A stretch of DNA of 64,000 nucleotides from JALJPB01 sp963933115 (GTDB lineage Bacteria > Pseudomonadota > Gammaproteobacteria > Enterobacterales > Alteromonadaceae): the NCBI GenBank assembly GCA_963933115.1, contig CAWVSL010000009.1, positions 23,324 to 87,323 of the forward strand, in the 5' to 3' direction. Both the position numbers and the translations under genes were made by a program. Positions 25,602 to 34,152 of the stretch are shown piece by piece. Within the stretch, counting starts at the first letter, position 1, and each line of letters starts with the position of its first letter. The notes under the pieces are model-generated. The model saw only the letters and a list, made by a program, of their open reading frames with translations, was not told where the DNA came from and did not search any database.

Positions 25602-26128
25602 TGGCTGAACAATCAAATAATAACTTACAAAATACGGCATCACAAAAGAGTCCCAAAAACTTAAGTCATCTTAATAAGTACGGTGAAGCCAATATGGTTG
25701 ATGTGACTGAAAAGGTAATGACATCGCGCACAGCAACAGCTCAGGGTTATATTAAAATGACCAAAGAGACATTAGCCTTGATTACTACAGGTGAGCACAA
25801 AAAGGGCGATGTTTTTGCTGTAGCTCGTATTGCCGGCATTCAAGCGGCAAAAAAGTGTAGTGATCTCATACCTCTATGCCACCCATTAATGCTAAGTAAA
25901 GTACAGGTTGACTTTGAAGTTGATAGTCAAAACAGTCAGGTAAAGGTCATCAGTTTATGTCGATTAACCGGACAAACGGGTGTTGAAATGGAAGCATTAA
26001 CAGCCGTCTCTATCGCTTGTTTAACCCTGTTTGATATGTGTAAAGCAGCTGACCCTGGGATGGAGATTTTTGGTATTAAAGTACTGACTAAAGAAGGCGG
26101 TAAGTCGGGACATTGGTCGGCAGTATAG
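25601..26128 (+). CDS. moaC: Cyclic pyranopterin monophosphate synthase
   Basis: MoaC converts the MoaA product to cyclic pyranopterin monophosphate. The 175-residue protein carries the diagnostic blocks MVDVTEKVMTSRTATAQG, IPLCHPLMLSKV, GQTGVEMEALTAVSIACLTLFDMCKA and the conserved KEGGKSGHW end. The N-terminal 25 residues (rich in Asn, Gln and Ser) are longer than in E. coli MoaC and look disordered. The start overlaps the moaB stop by one base. Confidence 0.96.
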   Translation: MAEQSNNNLQNTASQKSPKNLSHLNKYGEANMVDVTEKVMTSRTATAQGYIKMTKETLALITTGEHKKGDVFAVARIAGIQAAKKCSDLIPLCHPLMLSKVQVDFEVDSQNSQVKVISLCRLTGQTGVEMEALTAVSIACLTLFDMCKAADPGMEIFGIKVLTKEGGKSGHWSAV

Positions 26129-26174
26129 AAATGGGTGTTTCAATGACTAGTAATGTTATAAAAGGAGAGTCGTT

Positions 26175-26423
26175 ATGATTAAAGTTGTTTTTTTTGCTGC
26201 TCTTCGTGAACAGCTCGACTGCAGCGATTTATCTTTGCCTGCGGCAGGTATTACCACGATAAATCAGTTAAAAACCGCATTGATTAACCATCAGGCGGGT
26301 TGGCAACCTTATATTGAAAACCATTCACTGCTCAGTGCGGTTAATCATGAAATGGTTCATGGCGAACATATGATTAAATCAGGTGACGAAGTCGCTTTTT
26401 TCCCTCCTGTGTCAGGTGGATAA
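26175..26423 (+). CDS. moaD: Molybdopterin synthase sulfur carrier subunit
   Basis: An 82-residue ubiquitin-fold sulfur carrier. It ends in VAFFPPVSGG, and the C-terminal Gly-Gly is adenylylated by MoeB and then thiocarboxylated. A strong AAAGGAG lies 7 bases before ATG 26175. moaE follows after 4 bases; together they form molybdopterin synthase, which turns cPMP into molybdopterin. The activating enzyme MoeB is encoded at the end of the same operon (29533). Confidence 0.95.
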   Translation: MIKVVFFAALREQLDCSDLSLPAAGITTINQLKTALINHQAGWQPYIENHSLLSAVNHEMVHGEHMIKSGDEVAFFPPVSGG

Positions 26424-26427
26424 AGGT

Positions 26428-26913
26428 ATGTCTAAAGATCTCATCGCCAATAAAGAAATACTTACAGAAGTTTCCATCCAAGAAATAGATTTTAATCTAG
26501 CGGAAGAAGTGGCCCTACTCGAAAAAAATAATGATCTCGATGGTGCCATAGTCACTTTTACTGGCCGTGTTCGAAATAAAAACGAAGGATTAGCTGTTAC
26601 CGCTCTAACATTAGAGCACTACCCCGGTATGACAGAAAAGTCATTAGAGAAAATAATCAAGAAGGCAAAAGAACGCTGGAATATTGGCCGAGTAAAAATA
26701 ATCCATCGTATCGGGCGATTAACGATTGGTGAGCAAATTGTCTTTGTTGGTGTCACTAGCCAACACCGCCAAGACGCCTTTGCCGCTAACGAATTTATAA
26801 TGGACTTTTTAAAGGTCAAAGCGCCCTTCTGGAAAAAGGAATTAACTGAAGAAGGTGATAAATGGTTGAAGGCTAAAAATAGTGACTGTCATAAAGCTGA
26901 GCAGTGGAGTTAA
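26428..26913 (+). CDS. moaE: Molybdopterin synthase catalytic subunit
   Basis: MoaE transfers sulfur from MoaD thiocarboxylate to cPMP. Motifs: GAIVTFTGRVRNKN near residue 42, LEHYPGMTEK, IHRIGRLTIGEQIVFVGV, HRQDAFAANEFIMDFLKVKAPFWKKE (the catalytic lysines lie here). I took ATG 26428, 4 bases after the moaD stop and with AAAGG before it; an upstream in-frame start would lie inside moaD. Product length is 161 residues, close to E. coli MoaE (150). Confidence 0.95.
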   Translation: MSKDLIANKEILTEVSIQEIDFNLAEEVALLEKNNDLDGAIVTFTGRVRNKNEGLAVTALTLEHYPGMTEKSLEKIIKKAKERWNIGRVKIIHRIGRLTIGEQIVFVGVTSQHRQDAFAANEFIMDFLKVKAPFWKKELTEEGDKWLKAKNSDCHKAEQWS

Positions 26914-26920
26914 TTCAACC

Positions 26921-27700
26921 ATGGTTTTGATACGATCATTTTTAATTATTGTATTCTGGCTATCAATCCCTGTCTATGCCAGCTTACCAACCACACCATT
27001 GCGTGTCGCCGTTGCTGCTAATTTCGCTCCAGTACTAGAAAAGTTACTTCCACAATTTACTCAGCAAAGTCAAATACCGGTACAAATAATCAGTGGTGCA
27101 TCGGGCACCTTATATTTACAGATAAACCATGGTGCCCCTTTTGATGTTTTTCTTAGCGCTGATGATAGCAGACCTAAAAAACTTCAAGCAGATAACTTAA
27201 CGCTAACAAATACTTTGGAAACTTATGCTTATGGGCAATTAGCTCTTTGGTCAGCAGTAGATAAACTTTCATTGGCGCAACTTTCAAAGATAATAAAAAA
27301 CAATCGTTTAGCCATTTCAAATCCTAATACGGCCCCCTACGGTAAAGCGGCTAAAGAAACCTTAGAAACGCTCAAACTTTGGCAACACGTTCAGAATAAG
27401 CTCATTACCGGTATTAATATCAATCAAACTTTTCAACAGGTTCGCTCACAAGCGGTAAATTTTGGCCTTGTCGCTAATAGCCAATTAGTATTAAACCAGT
27501 TAACAGGTACGGTTATTCCGAGTGAATACCACCAACCAATTAGACAACAGTTGGTTATTCTAAAATCGAGTAAACAACAAACAAACGCCATAAAGTTTAG
27601 CCAGTTCTTATTAAGTGACAAGATACAGCAGCAAATTCAACAATTAGGTTATGCCCTTAACCTAGATAAGAAAAAAAATAACAACGAGCAACTAAAATGA
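26921..27700 (+). CDS. modA: Molybdate ABC transporter, periplasmic binding protein
   Basis: ModA captures molybdate (or tungstate) in the periplasm. The 259-residue precursor starts with a signal peptide (residues 1-20: VLIRSFLIIVFWLSIPVYA, then SLPTTP). The mature part begins RVAVAANFAPVLEKLLP, with the oxyanion-binding SGASGTLYLQINHGAPFDVFLSAD and SNPNTAPYGKAAKETL. ATG 26921 was chosen because the alternative upstream GTG lies inside moaE and would bury the signal peptide. modB overlaps its stop by four bases (ATGA). Confidence 0.93.
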   Translation: MVLIRSFLIIVFWLSIPVYASLPTTPLRVAVAANFAPVLEKLLPQFTQQSQIPVQIISGASGTLYLQINHGAPFDVFLSADDSRPKKLQADNLTLTNTLETYAYGQLALWSAVDKLSLAQLSKIIKNNRLAISNPNTAPYGKAAKETLETLKLWQHVQNKLITGININQTFQQVRSQAVNFGLVANSQLVLNQLTGTVIPSEYHQPIRQQLVILKSSKQQTNAIKFSQFLLSDKIQQQIQQLGYALNLDKKKNNNEQLK

Positions 27701-28401
27701 TCAATGACAACCCCGATCTATTAGCACTATTTACTACCTTAAAAATGGCAGGTTTAACCACAGTTATATTATTAATTATTGGCACACCCCTGGCTTGGTA
27801 TTTAGCCAAAATGCAGAGTAAATTCAAAGTGGTGATTGAAGCCTTTGTCGCCCTCCCCTTAATATTACCGCCAACTGTTTTGGGTTTTTATCTACTTATT
27901 GCTTTTTCACCACAGCATTTACCCGGCCAATTATGGCAGCAAACGACAGGTCAACAATTAGCCTTTAGTTTTAGCGCTATTGTCATAGGATCAGTGCTTT
28001 ATTCTCTGCCCTTTGTTGTACAACCTTTGCAAAAGGCCTTTGAACAATTAGGTGATAACTTAATTGAAGCCGGGGCAATGCTAGGTGCAGGCCCTATAGA
28101 TCGATTCTTTACTATTGTTATGCCACTGACCAAGGCAAGTTTTATAACCGCTGCTAGCTTGGGCTTTGCCCATACCGTTGGCGAATTTGGTGTGATACTG
28201 ATGATAGGTGGTAATATTCCTGGAGAAACTCGAGTATTATCCATCGCGCTTTTTGATCATGTTGAAGCCTTTGATTACGCTAAGGCGCATTTATTAGCAG
28301 GCAGTTTATTGCTTGCTTCAATGGTTTTATTGTCGTTAATTTATTTACTCAATCATCCGGCAAAATCAAAAATGAATAAAGTTAAGGTGGTAGAAGCATG
28401 A
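27697..28401 (+). CDS. modB: Molybdate ABC transporter permease
   Basis: ModB forms the membrane channel. The 234-residue protein has about five hydrophobic segments, starting at LKMAGLTTVILLIIGTPLAWYLA. The ABC-permease EAA-type loop reads EAGAMLGAGPIDRFFTIVMPL, followed by GEFGVILMIGGNIPGETR, which is diagnostic of ModB. Both ends overlap their neighbours by four bases (ATGA), so modA, modB and modC are probably translationally coupled. Confidence 0.95.
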   Translation: MINDNPDLLALFTTLKMAGLTTVILLIIGTPLAWYLAKMQSKFKVVIEAFVALPLILPPTVLGFYLLIAFSPQHLPGQLWQQTTGQQLAFSFSAIVIGSVLYSLPFVVQPLQKAFEQLGDNLIEAGAMLGAGPIDRFFTIVMPLTKASFITAASLGFAHTVGEFGVILMIGGNIPGETRVLSIALFDHVEAFDYAKAHLLAGSLLLASMVLLSLIYLLNHPAKSKMNKVKVVEA

Positions 28402-29513
28402 CCCAATTAACACTTGATATGAATTGCCAACTAGACACCTTCTCACTCTCTATCAAACAAGCATTACCTTTGAAAGGTATAACCGGTATTTACGGACATT
28501 CAGGCTCAGGAAAATCGACCTTATTAAGAATTATTGCCGGCCTTAATGATCAAGCTTCTGGGCAAATTAGCTTTGATCAAGAAAAATTATTAGATACTAA
28601 CAATAACTGTTTTATAAAAGCTGAAAATCGACAAATTTCAATGGTTTTTCAAGACAGTAGGCTGTTCCCGCACTTAACCGTATTAGCTAATTTAAATTTT
28701 GCCGTTAAGCGCTCTACAGGCAAGAAATTAGATATAAATGAGATCATTGAGCTTACTGAAATTAAACCCCTATTAAATACTCCTGTCACTAAACTATCAG
28801 GTGGAGAGCAACAAAGAGTTGCACTCGCTCGAGCTATTTTAGTAGAGCCTAAATTATTACTACTAGATGAACCGTTAAGTGCGCTTGATCACGCCAGTAA
28901 AAACACCCTATTGTCACTTTTGCTTAAAATTGAAAAGCAGTTAAATTTACCAATGTTTTATATCAGCCATAGTTTGCCAGAGCTCCAACAAGTCGCAGAT
29001 AACTTGTTAGTTCTCTCAAGTGGTAAAGTCCAAGCATACGGAGATATTCACCAAGTTATTCATCAGCTCAATCATTTTGACTTAACCGCAAGCGGGCAAA
29101 GTTATCAACAAACAAGTTTATCTTTGCCCGTCAAATCAATAGATGTTTACCATCAACTAGTGACGTTAGCCTTAGGTGATCATCAAGAAATACATTTACC
29201 GCATAGCAACTACTTAAAAAAACAACTAACCGCATCACACGATGTCCAAAAAATCCGCTGTTTCATTCTCGCCAGTGATATCAGCATCTGTTTATCTGAG
29301 CCTATAAATAGCTCTATTGTCAATCAACTCTTTGGCAAGATCATCGATATTGAACAAGAAAAAAACCAAGTATTAGTAGCGGTAGAGTGTACAAACCAAA
29401 TGTTTTTCATCAATATTTCATCATACTCGTTGGAAAAATTAGCCCTTAAGAAAAACTTATCTGTTTACCTGCAATTTAAAGCTAGCGCTGTGCGTAGCCA
29501 AATAAATCAATAA
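28398..29513 (+). CDS. modC: Molybdate ABC transporter ATPase
   Basis: ModC drives molybdate import. The 371-residue protein has Walker A GHSGSGKST at 33-41, Q-loop VFQDSRLFPHLTV, signature LSGGEQQRVALARA, Walker B LLLLDEPLSALD and the H-loop YISHS. The last 70-80 residues form a TOBE/Mop-like molybdate-binding domain (CFILASDISICLSEP, GKIIDIEQEKNQVLVAVEC), as in E. coli ModC, so it may sense intracellular molybdate. No modE regulator gene is present here. Confidence 0.95.
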   Translation: MTQLTLDMNCQLDTFSLSIKQALPLKGITGIYGHSGSGKSTLLRIIAGLNDQASGQISFDQEKLLDTNNNCFIKAENRQISMVFQDSRLFPHLTVLANLNFAVKRSTGKKLDINEIIELTEIKPLLNTPVTKLSGGEQQRVALARAILVEPKLLLLDEPLSALDHASKNTLLSLLLKIEKQLNLPMFYISHSLPELQQVADNLLVLSSGKVQAYGDIHQVIHQLNHFDLTASGQSYQQTSLSLPVKSIDVYHQLVTLALGDHQEIHLPHSNYLKKQLTASHDVQKIRCFILASDISICLSEPINSSIVNQLFGKIIDIEQEKNQVLVAVECTNQMFFINISSYSLEKLALKKNLSVYLQFKASAVRSQINQ

Positions 29514-29532
29514 TTTCAGTAGGAATATTTAT

Positions 29533-30279
29533 ATGCTTACCAATAAAGAACAACTTAGATATAGTCGACAAATCATCCTCAATGATATTGGTGAGCAAGG
29601 CCAAATATCACTGAGCAATGCCAACGTTCTTATTGTTGGCATTGGTGGTTTAGGCAACCCAGTAAGTATGTATTTGGCCGCGGCAGGTGTTGGTCGGCTT
29701 TTTTTGGCTGATGGCGACAAGATTGAAATAACTAATTTACAGCGCCAAGTATTATTCAATGAAAATGATATTGATCAAAATAAAGCCGATGTTGCTGCTG
29801 AAAAATTACAACAACAAAACCCGGAAGTCATCATTGAAGTGATTGATGAAATGCTCGATAAAGAGTTGTGCGATTACTACGTTAGCCAAGTTGATTGCGT
29901 ACTTGACTGCTCTGACAACATCAAAACACGCTATTTAATTAACCAAAGTTGTGTTGATCAAAAAGTACCACTAATTATTGGAGCCGCAACCGGGTTTGAT
30001 GGTCAACAACTCGTTGTAGACTCAAGAGATAATAGCAGTGCTTGTTACCAATGTTTGTTTCCTGCTAGTGAAAAAGCACCCGAAAACAATTGCCAGACAG
30101 TAGGAATTGTTGGCCCTGTTTTGGCAATAATCGCGGGGATGCAAGCATTACAAACTATTAAGCTATTAACCGGTAATAAAGTACATATTAACCAACTTAA
30201 TTTATTTGATGGCTTATCAAATCAGTGGCAACAATTTACTTTAAAAAAACATGAAAAATGTCCTATTTGTTCGTCTTAG
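29533..30279 (+). CDS. moeB: Molybdopterin-synthase adenylyltransferase
   Basis: MoeB activates the C-terminal glycine of MoaD with ATP. It is an E1-like protein of 248 residues with the nucleotide loop IVGIGGLGNP near residue 34, RQVLFNENDIDQNK, and the catalytic-loop region NNCQTVGIVGP. Two CxxC pairs, CYQC and CPIC, are zinc ligands. A sequence-similar ThiF is possible, but the operon with moaD/moaE makes MoeB more likely. ATG 29533 follows TAGGAA. It is the last gene of the moaA-moeB unit; no clear terminator follows. Confidence 0.9.
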   Translation: MLTNKEQLRYSRQIILNDIGEQGQISLSNANVLIVGIGGLGNPVSMYLAAAGVGRLFLADGDKIEITNLQRQVLFNENDIDQNKADVAAEKLQQQNPEVIIEVIDEMLDKELCDYYVSQVDCVLDCSDNIKTRYLINQSCVDQKVPLIIGAATGFDGQQLVVDSRDNSSACYQCLFPASEKAPENNCQTVGIVGPVLAIIAGMQALQTIKLLTGNKVHINQLNLFDGLSNQWQQFTLKKHEKCPICSS

Positions 30280-30479
30280 CTAAGATTTAAAGCGAATGCA
30301 GATTAGCGCCAATAGAATACCCCCACTGTTGTGAGCTTATGATTAAACGATTAAAGAAATAAATTTCTACGGTCTAAATCATTAAGCTCCCTTAAGTAAA
30401 ATTAAGTCGTCTTTACTTTTACTTAGCTTTATTATCACGTTAAGCTCGAGTAAACATATTAATAAAAAGAGGAACTTCA

Positions 30480-31313
30480 TTGCATAGCTTTCAAAGGTTT
30501 CAAAACAAGGTCGTTATTATTACAGGTGCTTCTGCGGGTGTAGGTGCAGAAACAGCTAGAGCCTTTGCTGCGCAGGGGGCAAAACTGGTGTTACTTGCTC
30601 GTGGTCAACAGGCATTAACCGATATGACCAATGAATTAAAAACTATTACCGACGTGTTAAATTTTTCTTTAGATGTTTGTGATACCGAGGGTTATAAAAA
30701 AATACTTGAGGCAGTTGAGCAACATTTTGGCGCTATCCATATATTAGTTAATAATGCCGGCTATCATAAACGCGGTAATGTAGAAAAAAACGACGCGACT
30801 GAACTAGCTAAAATGGTTAATGTTAATTTAAGTGCCCCTATCGCTTTATCTGCTTTAACATTGCCCTATATTCAAAAGCAACAAACAGGTGCTATTGTCA
30901 ATGTTGGATCTTTAGCTGGAAGAACCCCACTGCAAGGTGCGGCAACATATGCAGCAACAAAAGCCGGTTTACGCGCGTTTACCTATTCATTAGCTGATGA
31001 AGTGAGTCAACCAAATATTCATATTGGCTTGGTTTCTCCTGGGCCTATCGATACCGGTTTTATTATGTCTGAAATAGCGCAAGTTGAAGATATTGTTTTC
31101 TCACAACCGATGAGCTCGGCAAATCAGGTAGCACAAGCAATACTTAATGTCGCAGCAGGAAAGTCGATTGAAATTTCATTACCTAAAAATAGTGGCCGTT
31201 TAACAATGATCTCGTATTTGTTTCCCTGGCTCCGTCGTAAACTGCGTCCCGCGCTTTATGAAAAAGGCAAAAAAGCGAAAGAGAAATATATTCAACGTGA
31301 TCTTAATAAGTGA
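30480..31313 (+). CDS. SDR-family oxidoreductase
   Basis: A 277-residue short-chain dehydrogenase/reductase. The coenzyme loop GASAGVGAETA lies near 16-26, NNAG near 91, the catalytic serine in VNVGSLAG and YxxxK as YAATK. After the Rossmann core the tail is basic with a hydrophobic helix (MISYLFPWLRRKLRPALYEKGKKAKEKY), which could associate with membrane; this recalls DHRS7-like SDRs. The substrate is unknown. The start is TTG with AAGAGGA 6 bases upstream. It stands alone between the Moco operon and an AKR gene. Confidence 0.86.
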   Translation: MHSFQRFQNKVVIITGASAGVGAETARAFAAQGAKLVLLARGQQALTDMTNELKTITDVLNFSLDVCDTEGYKKILEAVEQHFGAIHILVNNAGYHKRGNVEKNDATELAKMVNVNLSAPIALSALTLPYIQKQQTGAIVNVGSLAGRTPLQGAATYAATKAGLRAFTYSLADEVSQPNIHIGLVSPGPIDTGFIMSEIAQVEDIVFSQPMSSANQVAQAILNVAAGKSIEISLPKNSGRLTMISYLFPWLRRKLRPALYEKGKKAKEKYIQRDLNK

Positions 31314-31602
31314 GTGTCGCTCTCATTTTTCGTTATAGACAACTAGACAGTTAGACAACTAAAAAAAATAAAGAAGCCTATTAATTAAAAATTACCAAAG
31401 CGAACCTTTTACTCTTCGATAACCATAGGCATAAAAGTGGGTTGAAATAAATGAAGATTAGCTTACATCAGTGGCTAAAAAGACAATGACTGCATTCAAC
31501 TCATACGATTAGATTTTGAGTCAACTGCTGGCGACGTCAACCTCTTAAGGAAATTGCTCTGGATTATCTAATGGTTAACCTTCAATGTTTCTTTTCAGTA
31601 AT

Positions 31603-32520
31603 CTAGGGCACAGAAACACCATTTCGAGCTTCCAATAATCGATACCAGTCCTCTCGACTATAATTTAGCTCTAGGGATTTTTTAGCGGCAATAATACGCT
31701 CAGGTGATGTTGAACCTATAATCGGACAGATATTAGCGGGGTGTTTTAATAGCCAGGCTAAAACAACTTGCCATGGTGCACATTGATACTCCTCAGCTTG
31801 TTGTGCTAATTCGAGCTCTATTCGTTGCTCATCATCAGCAGTAAAGGTATTTCCCCAAGCTGAATAGGCAACCCCACCAAGGGGACACCAAGCTAGTGGA
31901 GTTATCCCTAGCTCTTTACATTGATCGAGTGTGCCATCAAGCAAGGTATCAATATTATGAATATTAATTTCTACTTGATTAACCACAAGTGGCATTGGTA
32001 ATACTGATTGCAATAACGATACTTGTGACGGTTTGAAGTTACTGACACCAAAATTCTTGACTTTACCACTCGCTTTTAATAAAGCAAAAGTTTCAGCCAC
32101 TTCATCAGGATCAAATAAATAGTCTGGCCGATGTAATAAAAACATATCCAAGCTTTCTATATTTAAGCGTTTTAAAATACCGTCAACACTATTGAGTAAA
32201 TACCCCTCGCTAAAATCATAACGGGTCGGTGCGTAAGGATTGTTATTATTAGTAGGTCTAATACCCGCTTTTGATGTGATTAATAGCTGCTCTCTTAATT
32301 GCGGTGACTCTTTTAAAACTTCAGCAAATAAAGTTTCACAATGGCCCCCACCATAAATATCGGCATGATCAAAATGTGTATACCCTGAATCTATAGCTGT
32401 TCTAATCGCCACCTTACCTTTCTCACGATCAGGATAACTGTTATTACCGGAGATACGCATACAACCATAAATTAGGCGTGAGCTTATTAACCCAGGATGT
32501 TTCAGATCTATCATTTCCAT
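31603..32520 (-). CDS. Aldo/keto reductase (YdhF-like)
   Basis: A 305-residue NADPH-dependent aldo/keto reductase TIM barrel. The catalytic tetrad is visible: Asp and Tyr in FDHADIYGGGHCE, Lys in LITSKAG, His in LLHRPDYLF. The coenzyme-binding end is CPIIGSTSPERI. The pattern GCMRISG and the DxxDIYGGG block resemble E. coli YdhF. The natural substrate is not inferable. The gap to the SDR on the other strand (31314-31602) shows nothing I can name. Confidence 0.88.
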   Translation of the reverse strand: MEMIDLKHPGLISSRLIYGCMRISGNNSYPDREKGKVAIRTAIDSGYTHFDHADIYGGGHCETLFAEVLKESPQLREQLLITSKAGIRPTNNNNPYAPTRYDFSEGYLLNSVDGILKRLNIESLDMFLLHRPDYLFDPDEVAETFALLKASGKVKNFGVSNFKPSQVSLLQSVLPMPLVVNQVEINIHNIDTLLDGTLDQCKELGITPLAWCPLGGVAYSAWGNTFTADDEQRIELELAQQAEEYQCAPWQVVLAWLLKHPANICPIIGSTSPERIIAAKKSLELNYSREDWYRLLEARNGVSVP

Positions 32521-32884
32521 AATATGTTCCCAAAGATTAGTCTGTATACGTCATTATAATGTTACTAAGATTATAGATATTTTTCATAAAATCATACTAG
32601 CTAGTAAAACTAACTGCATTTTTTATTATGCAAAAAAAACTTGAAAAGTATTGCATCTATTAAATTATTTTCATAACAGTAAAGATAAAAAGTGAGCCAT
32701 TACAGCACAGATGACCGATTTTATCGGTATGGTGTTTTAGAACTTTAGCGAGTGACACAGTGATACCCTAATTATAGAGTTATCGTTGGATTTGATTAGA
32801 CAAATCAAAAATCACCTTGATATTAGTACCTGACTGTTTAAACTCTAACGACCGTTAATAATAGTAAAAAGTTAGGTTAAAGTA
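32521..32884. other. Intergenic stretch between AKR and LysE-type genes
   Basis: About 360 AT-rich bases between divergent genes, so it should carry both promoters. The only structure I see is the inverted repeat TTTGATT-AGACA-AATCAAA at 32791-32809, about 75 bases before the exporter start, a possible operator. No small gene or RNA is supported. Confidence 0.5.
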
Positions 32885-33517
32885 ATGGATTTAGCGCAAG
32901 GTTTAATCATTATCACTACTGTCCATTTATTAGCGGCCGCCTCGCCTGGCCCTGATTTTGTTTTAGTTTCTCAACAAACATTAACGCATGGCAAAAAAGC
33001 AGGATTACTGTGTAGTTTTGGTATTGCCTTAGGCCTATCTGTCCATATTATATATTCTGCTTTTGGCTTAGCTGTTGTTATCGCCAACTCATCAACAGCG
33101 CTATGGATCATTAAAATTTTAGGTGGTAGCTATTTATTCTATCTTGGCTATAAAGGGTTAAGAAGTACAAAAGCAGTCTCAGTGAAAGAGGAAGATACAA
33201 AAAGCGAAGTTAAAAAATACTCAGATAAAAGGAGTATTGCCGTTGGTTTCATTTGTAATGCACTAAACCCCAAAGCCCCTATTTATTTTGTCGCTCTGTT
33301 CACTGTCGTATTAACACCTAATATGCCACTCTATCAAATTGCAATTTATGGGATATGGATGATGTGTATTCAGCTTGCTTGGTTTTCAACCGTGGTATTC
33401 CTCCTATCTCACCCAGTGGTTAATGCAAAATTCAAACAAATGGGCCATTGGATTGATCGAGTCTTGGGAGTCGCTATGATTGCCTTGGGTATTAAAATCA
33501 TTATGACAAAAATCTAA
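32885..33517 (+). CDS. LysE/RhtB-family amino-acid exporter
   Basis: A 210-residue inner-membrane protein with the LysE N-terminal pattern AAASPGPDFVLVSQQTLTHGKKAGLLCSFG and about six hydrophobic segments. The middle polar loop (KAVSVKEEDTKSEVKKYSDKRS) is followed by GFICNALNPKAPIYFVALFTVV, the conserved LNPK region of RhtB/LysE transporters, and the end LGVAMIALGIKI. The family exports amino acids such as homoserine, threonine and lysine; which one cannot be told here. It is not adjacent to the thr operon. Confidence 0.9.
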   Translation: MDLAQGLIIITTVHLLAAASPGPDFVLVSQQTLTHGKKAGLLCSFGIALGLSVHIIYSAFGLAVVIANSSTALWIIKILGGSYLFYLGYKGLRSTKAVSVKEEDTKSEVKKYSDKRSIAVGFICNALNPKAPIYFVALFTVVLTPNMPLYQIAIYGIWMMCIQLAWFSTVVFLLSHPVVNAKFKQMGHWIDRVLGVAMIALGIKIIMTKI

Positions 33518-33567
33518 TAACTCATAGAACAGTAAAACTAACTATCTCACAACAATAAAATAAAAGA

Positions 33568-33595
33568 TTGACATGTATTCCTTCGGGTATATAAT
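33568..33595 (+). promoter_or_regulatory. Consensus sigma70 promoter of the cold-shock gene
   Basis: TTGACA (33568-33573), 16 bases, then TATAAT (33590-33595): both hexamers are perfect. Transcription should start near 33602, giving an untranslated leader of about 160 bases before the csp start. That is the arrangement of cspA-type cold-inducible genes. Confidence 0.85.
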
Positions 33596-33704
33596 GCACT
33601 CGCTTGAAAGTAAGTTTTAATATTTATGTACACAATTTCGAAGTTTCATTTGTACCTCGTCCTGTTTTATAAGTAATTAGTAACACTTTTAGCTCAACGG
33701 CTTA

Positions 33705-33726
33705 CTTAACTTAATCTTAAGTTAAG
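33705..33726 (+). promoter_or_regulatory. Palindromic stem in the csp 5' leader
   Basis: CTTAACTTAA-TC-TTAAGTTAAG is a perfect 10-bp inverted repeat (nine pairs with a four-base loop in RNA). It is in the predicted leader, 36 bases before the start codon and upstream of the AGGA ribosome site. A weak A/U stem of this kind could be temperature-responsive; that is inference. Confidence 0.55.
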
Positions 33727-33762
33727 GGGTTTAAATTACTCAATATATTAATAGGATACATT

Positions 33763-33969
33763 ATGTCTACAACTACTGGTACAGTAAAATGGTTTAACGA
33801 AGCTAAAGGTTTTGGTTTCATCGAGCAGCAAAACGGTCCAGACGTTTTTGCTCATTTCAACGCTATCGTTGGTGACGGTTTTAAAACTCTTGCTGAAGGT
33901 CAAAAAGTTGAATTTACAGTAACTGACGGCCAGAAAGGTCCTCAAGCTGAAAACATCGTTGCTCTTTAA
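33763..33969 (+). CDS. Cold-shock domain protein, CspA family
   Basis: A 68-residue OB-fold RNA chaperone. RNP1 is KGFGFI at 15-20 and RNP2 is DVFAHF at 27-32, with alanine where VHF is most common. The rest (TVKWFNEAKGF, EGQKVEFTVTDGQKGPQAENIVAL) is typical. It has its own strong promoter, a leader of about 160 bases and a strong terminator, so it is a monocistronic cold-shock unit. The paralogue letter (A, C, E, G) cannot be assigned from sequence alone. Confidence 0.96.
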   Translation: MSTTTGTVKWFNEAKGFGFIEQQNGPDVFAHFNAIVGDGFKTLAEGQKVEFTVTDGQKGPQAENIVAL

Positions 33970-34023
33970 TTGATGATGTAGATTCTTTATTACTAAACTC
34001 TACGAGTTTATTGGTAATGAAAT

Positions 34024-34059
34024 AAAAAAGGCTATACCGAAAGGTTAGCCTTTTTTTTT
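34024..34059 (+). terminator. Intrinsic terminator of the cold-shock gene
   Basis: AAAAAGGCTA with ACC pairs with GGT and TAGCCTTTTT around a GAAA tetraloop, with one bulged T, followed by T residues to 34059. It lies 55 bases after the csp stop. The A run on the other side could also serve the minus strand. Confidence 0.85.
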
Positions 34060-34152
34060 GTTTGAAATTTAATCTTTTATTACTAAATTAGGCTCTAAGT
34101 TAATGGTGGGTTAACTTTTTAGCGCTAACCCACATGTACACTATCACCTATT

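Noticed and set aside
31314..31602. Possible tRNA or small RNA in the SDR-AKR gap
   Set aside because: No cloverleaf, TTCGA-type T-loop pattern or terminator hairpin visible.
34104..34131. GTGGGTTA/TAACCCAC inverted repeat between csp and ovoA as an ovoA terminator
   Set aside because: Long loop and no T run after it on the minus strand; the csp terminator nearby is the clear one.
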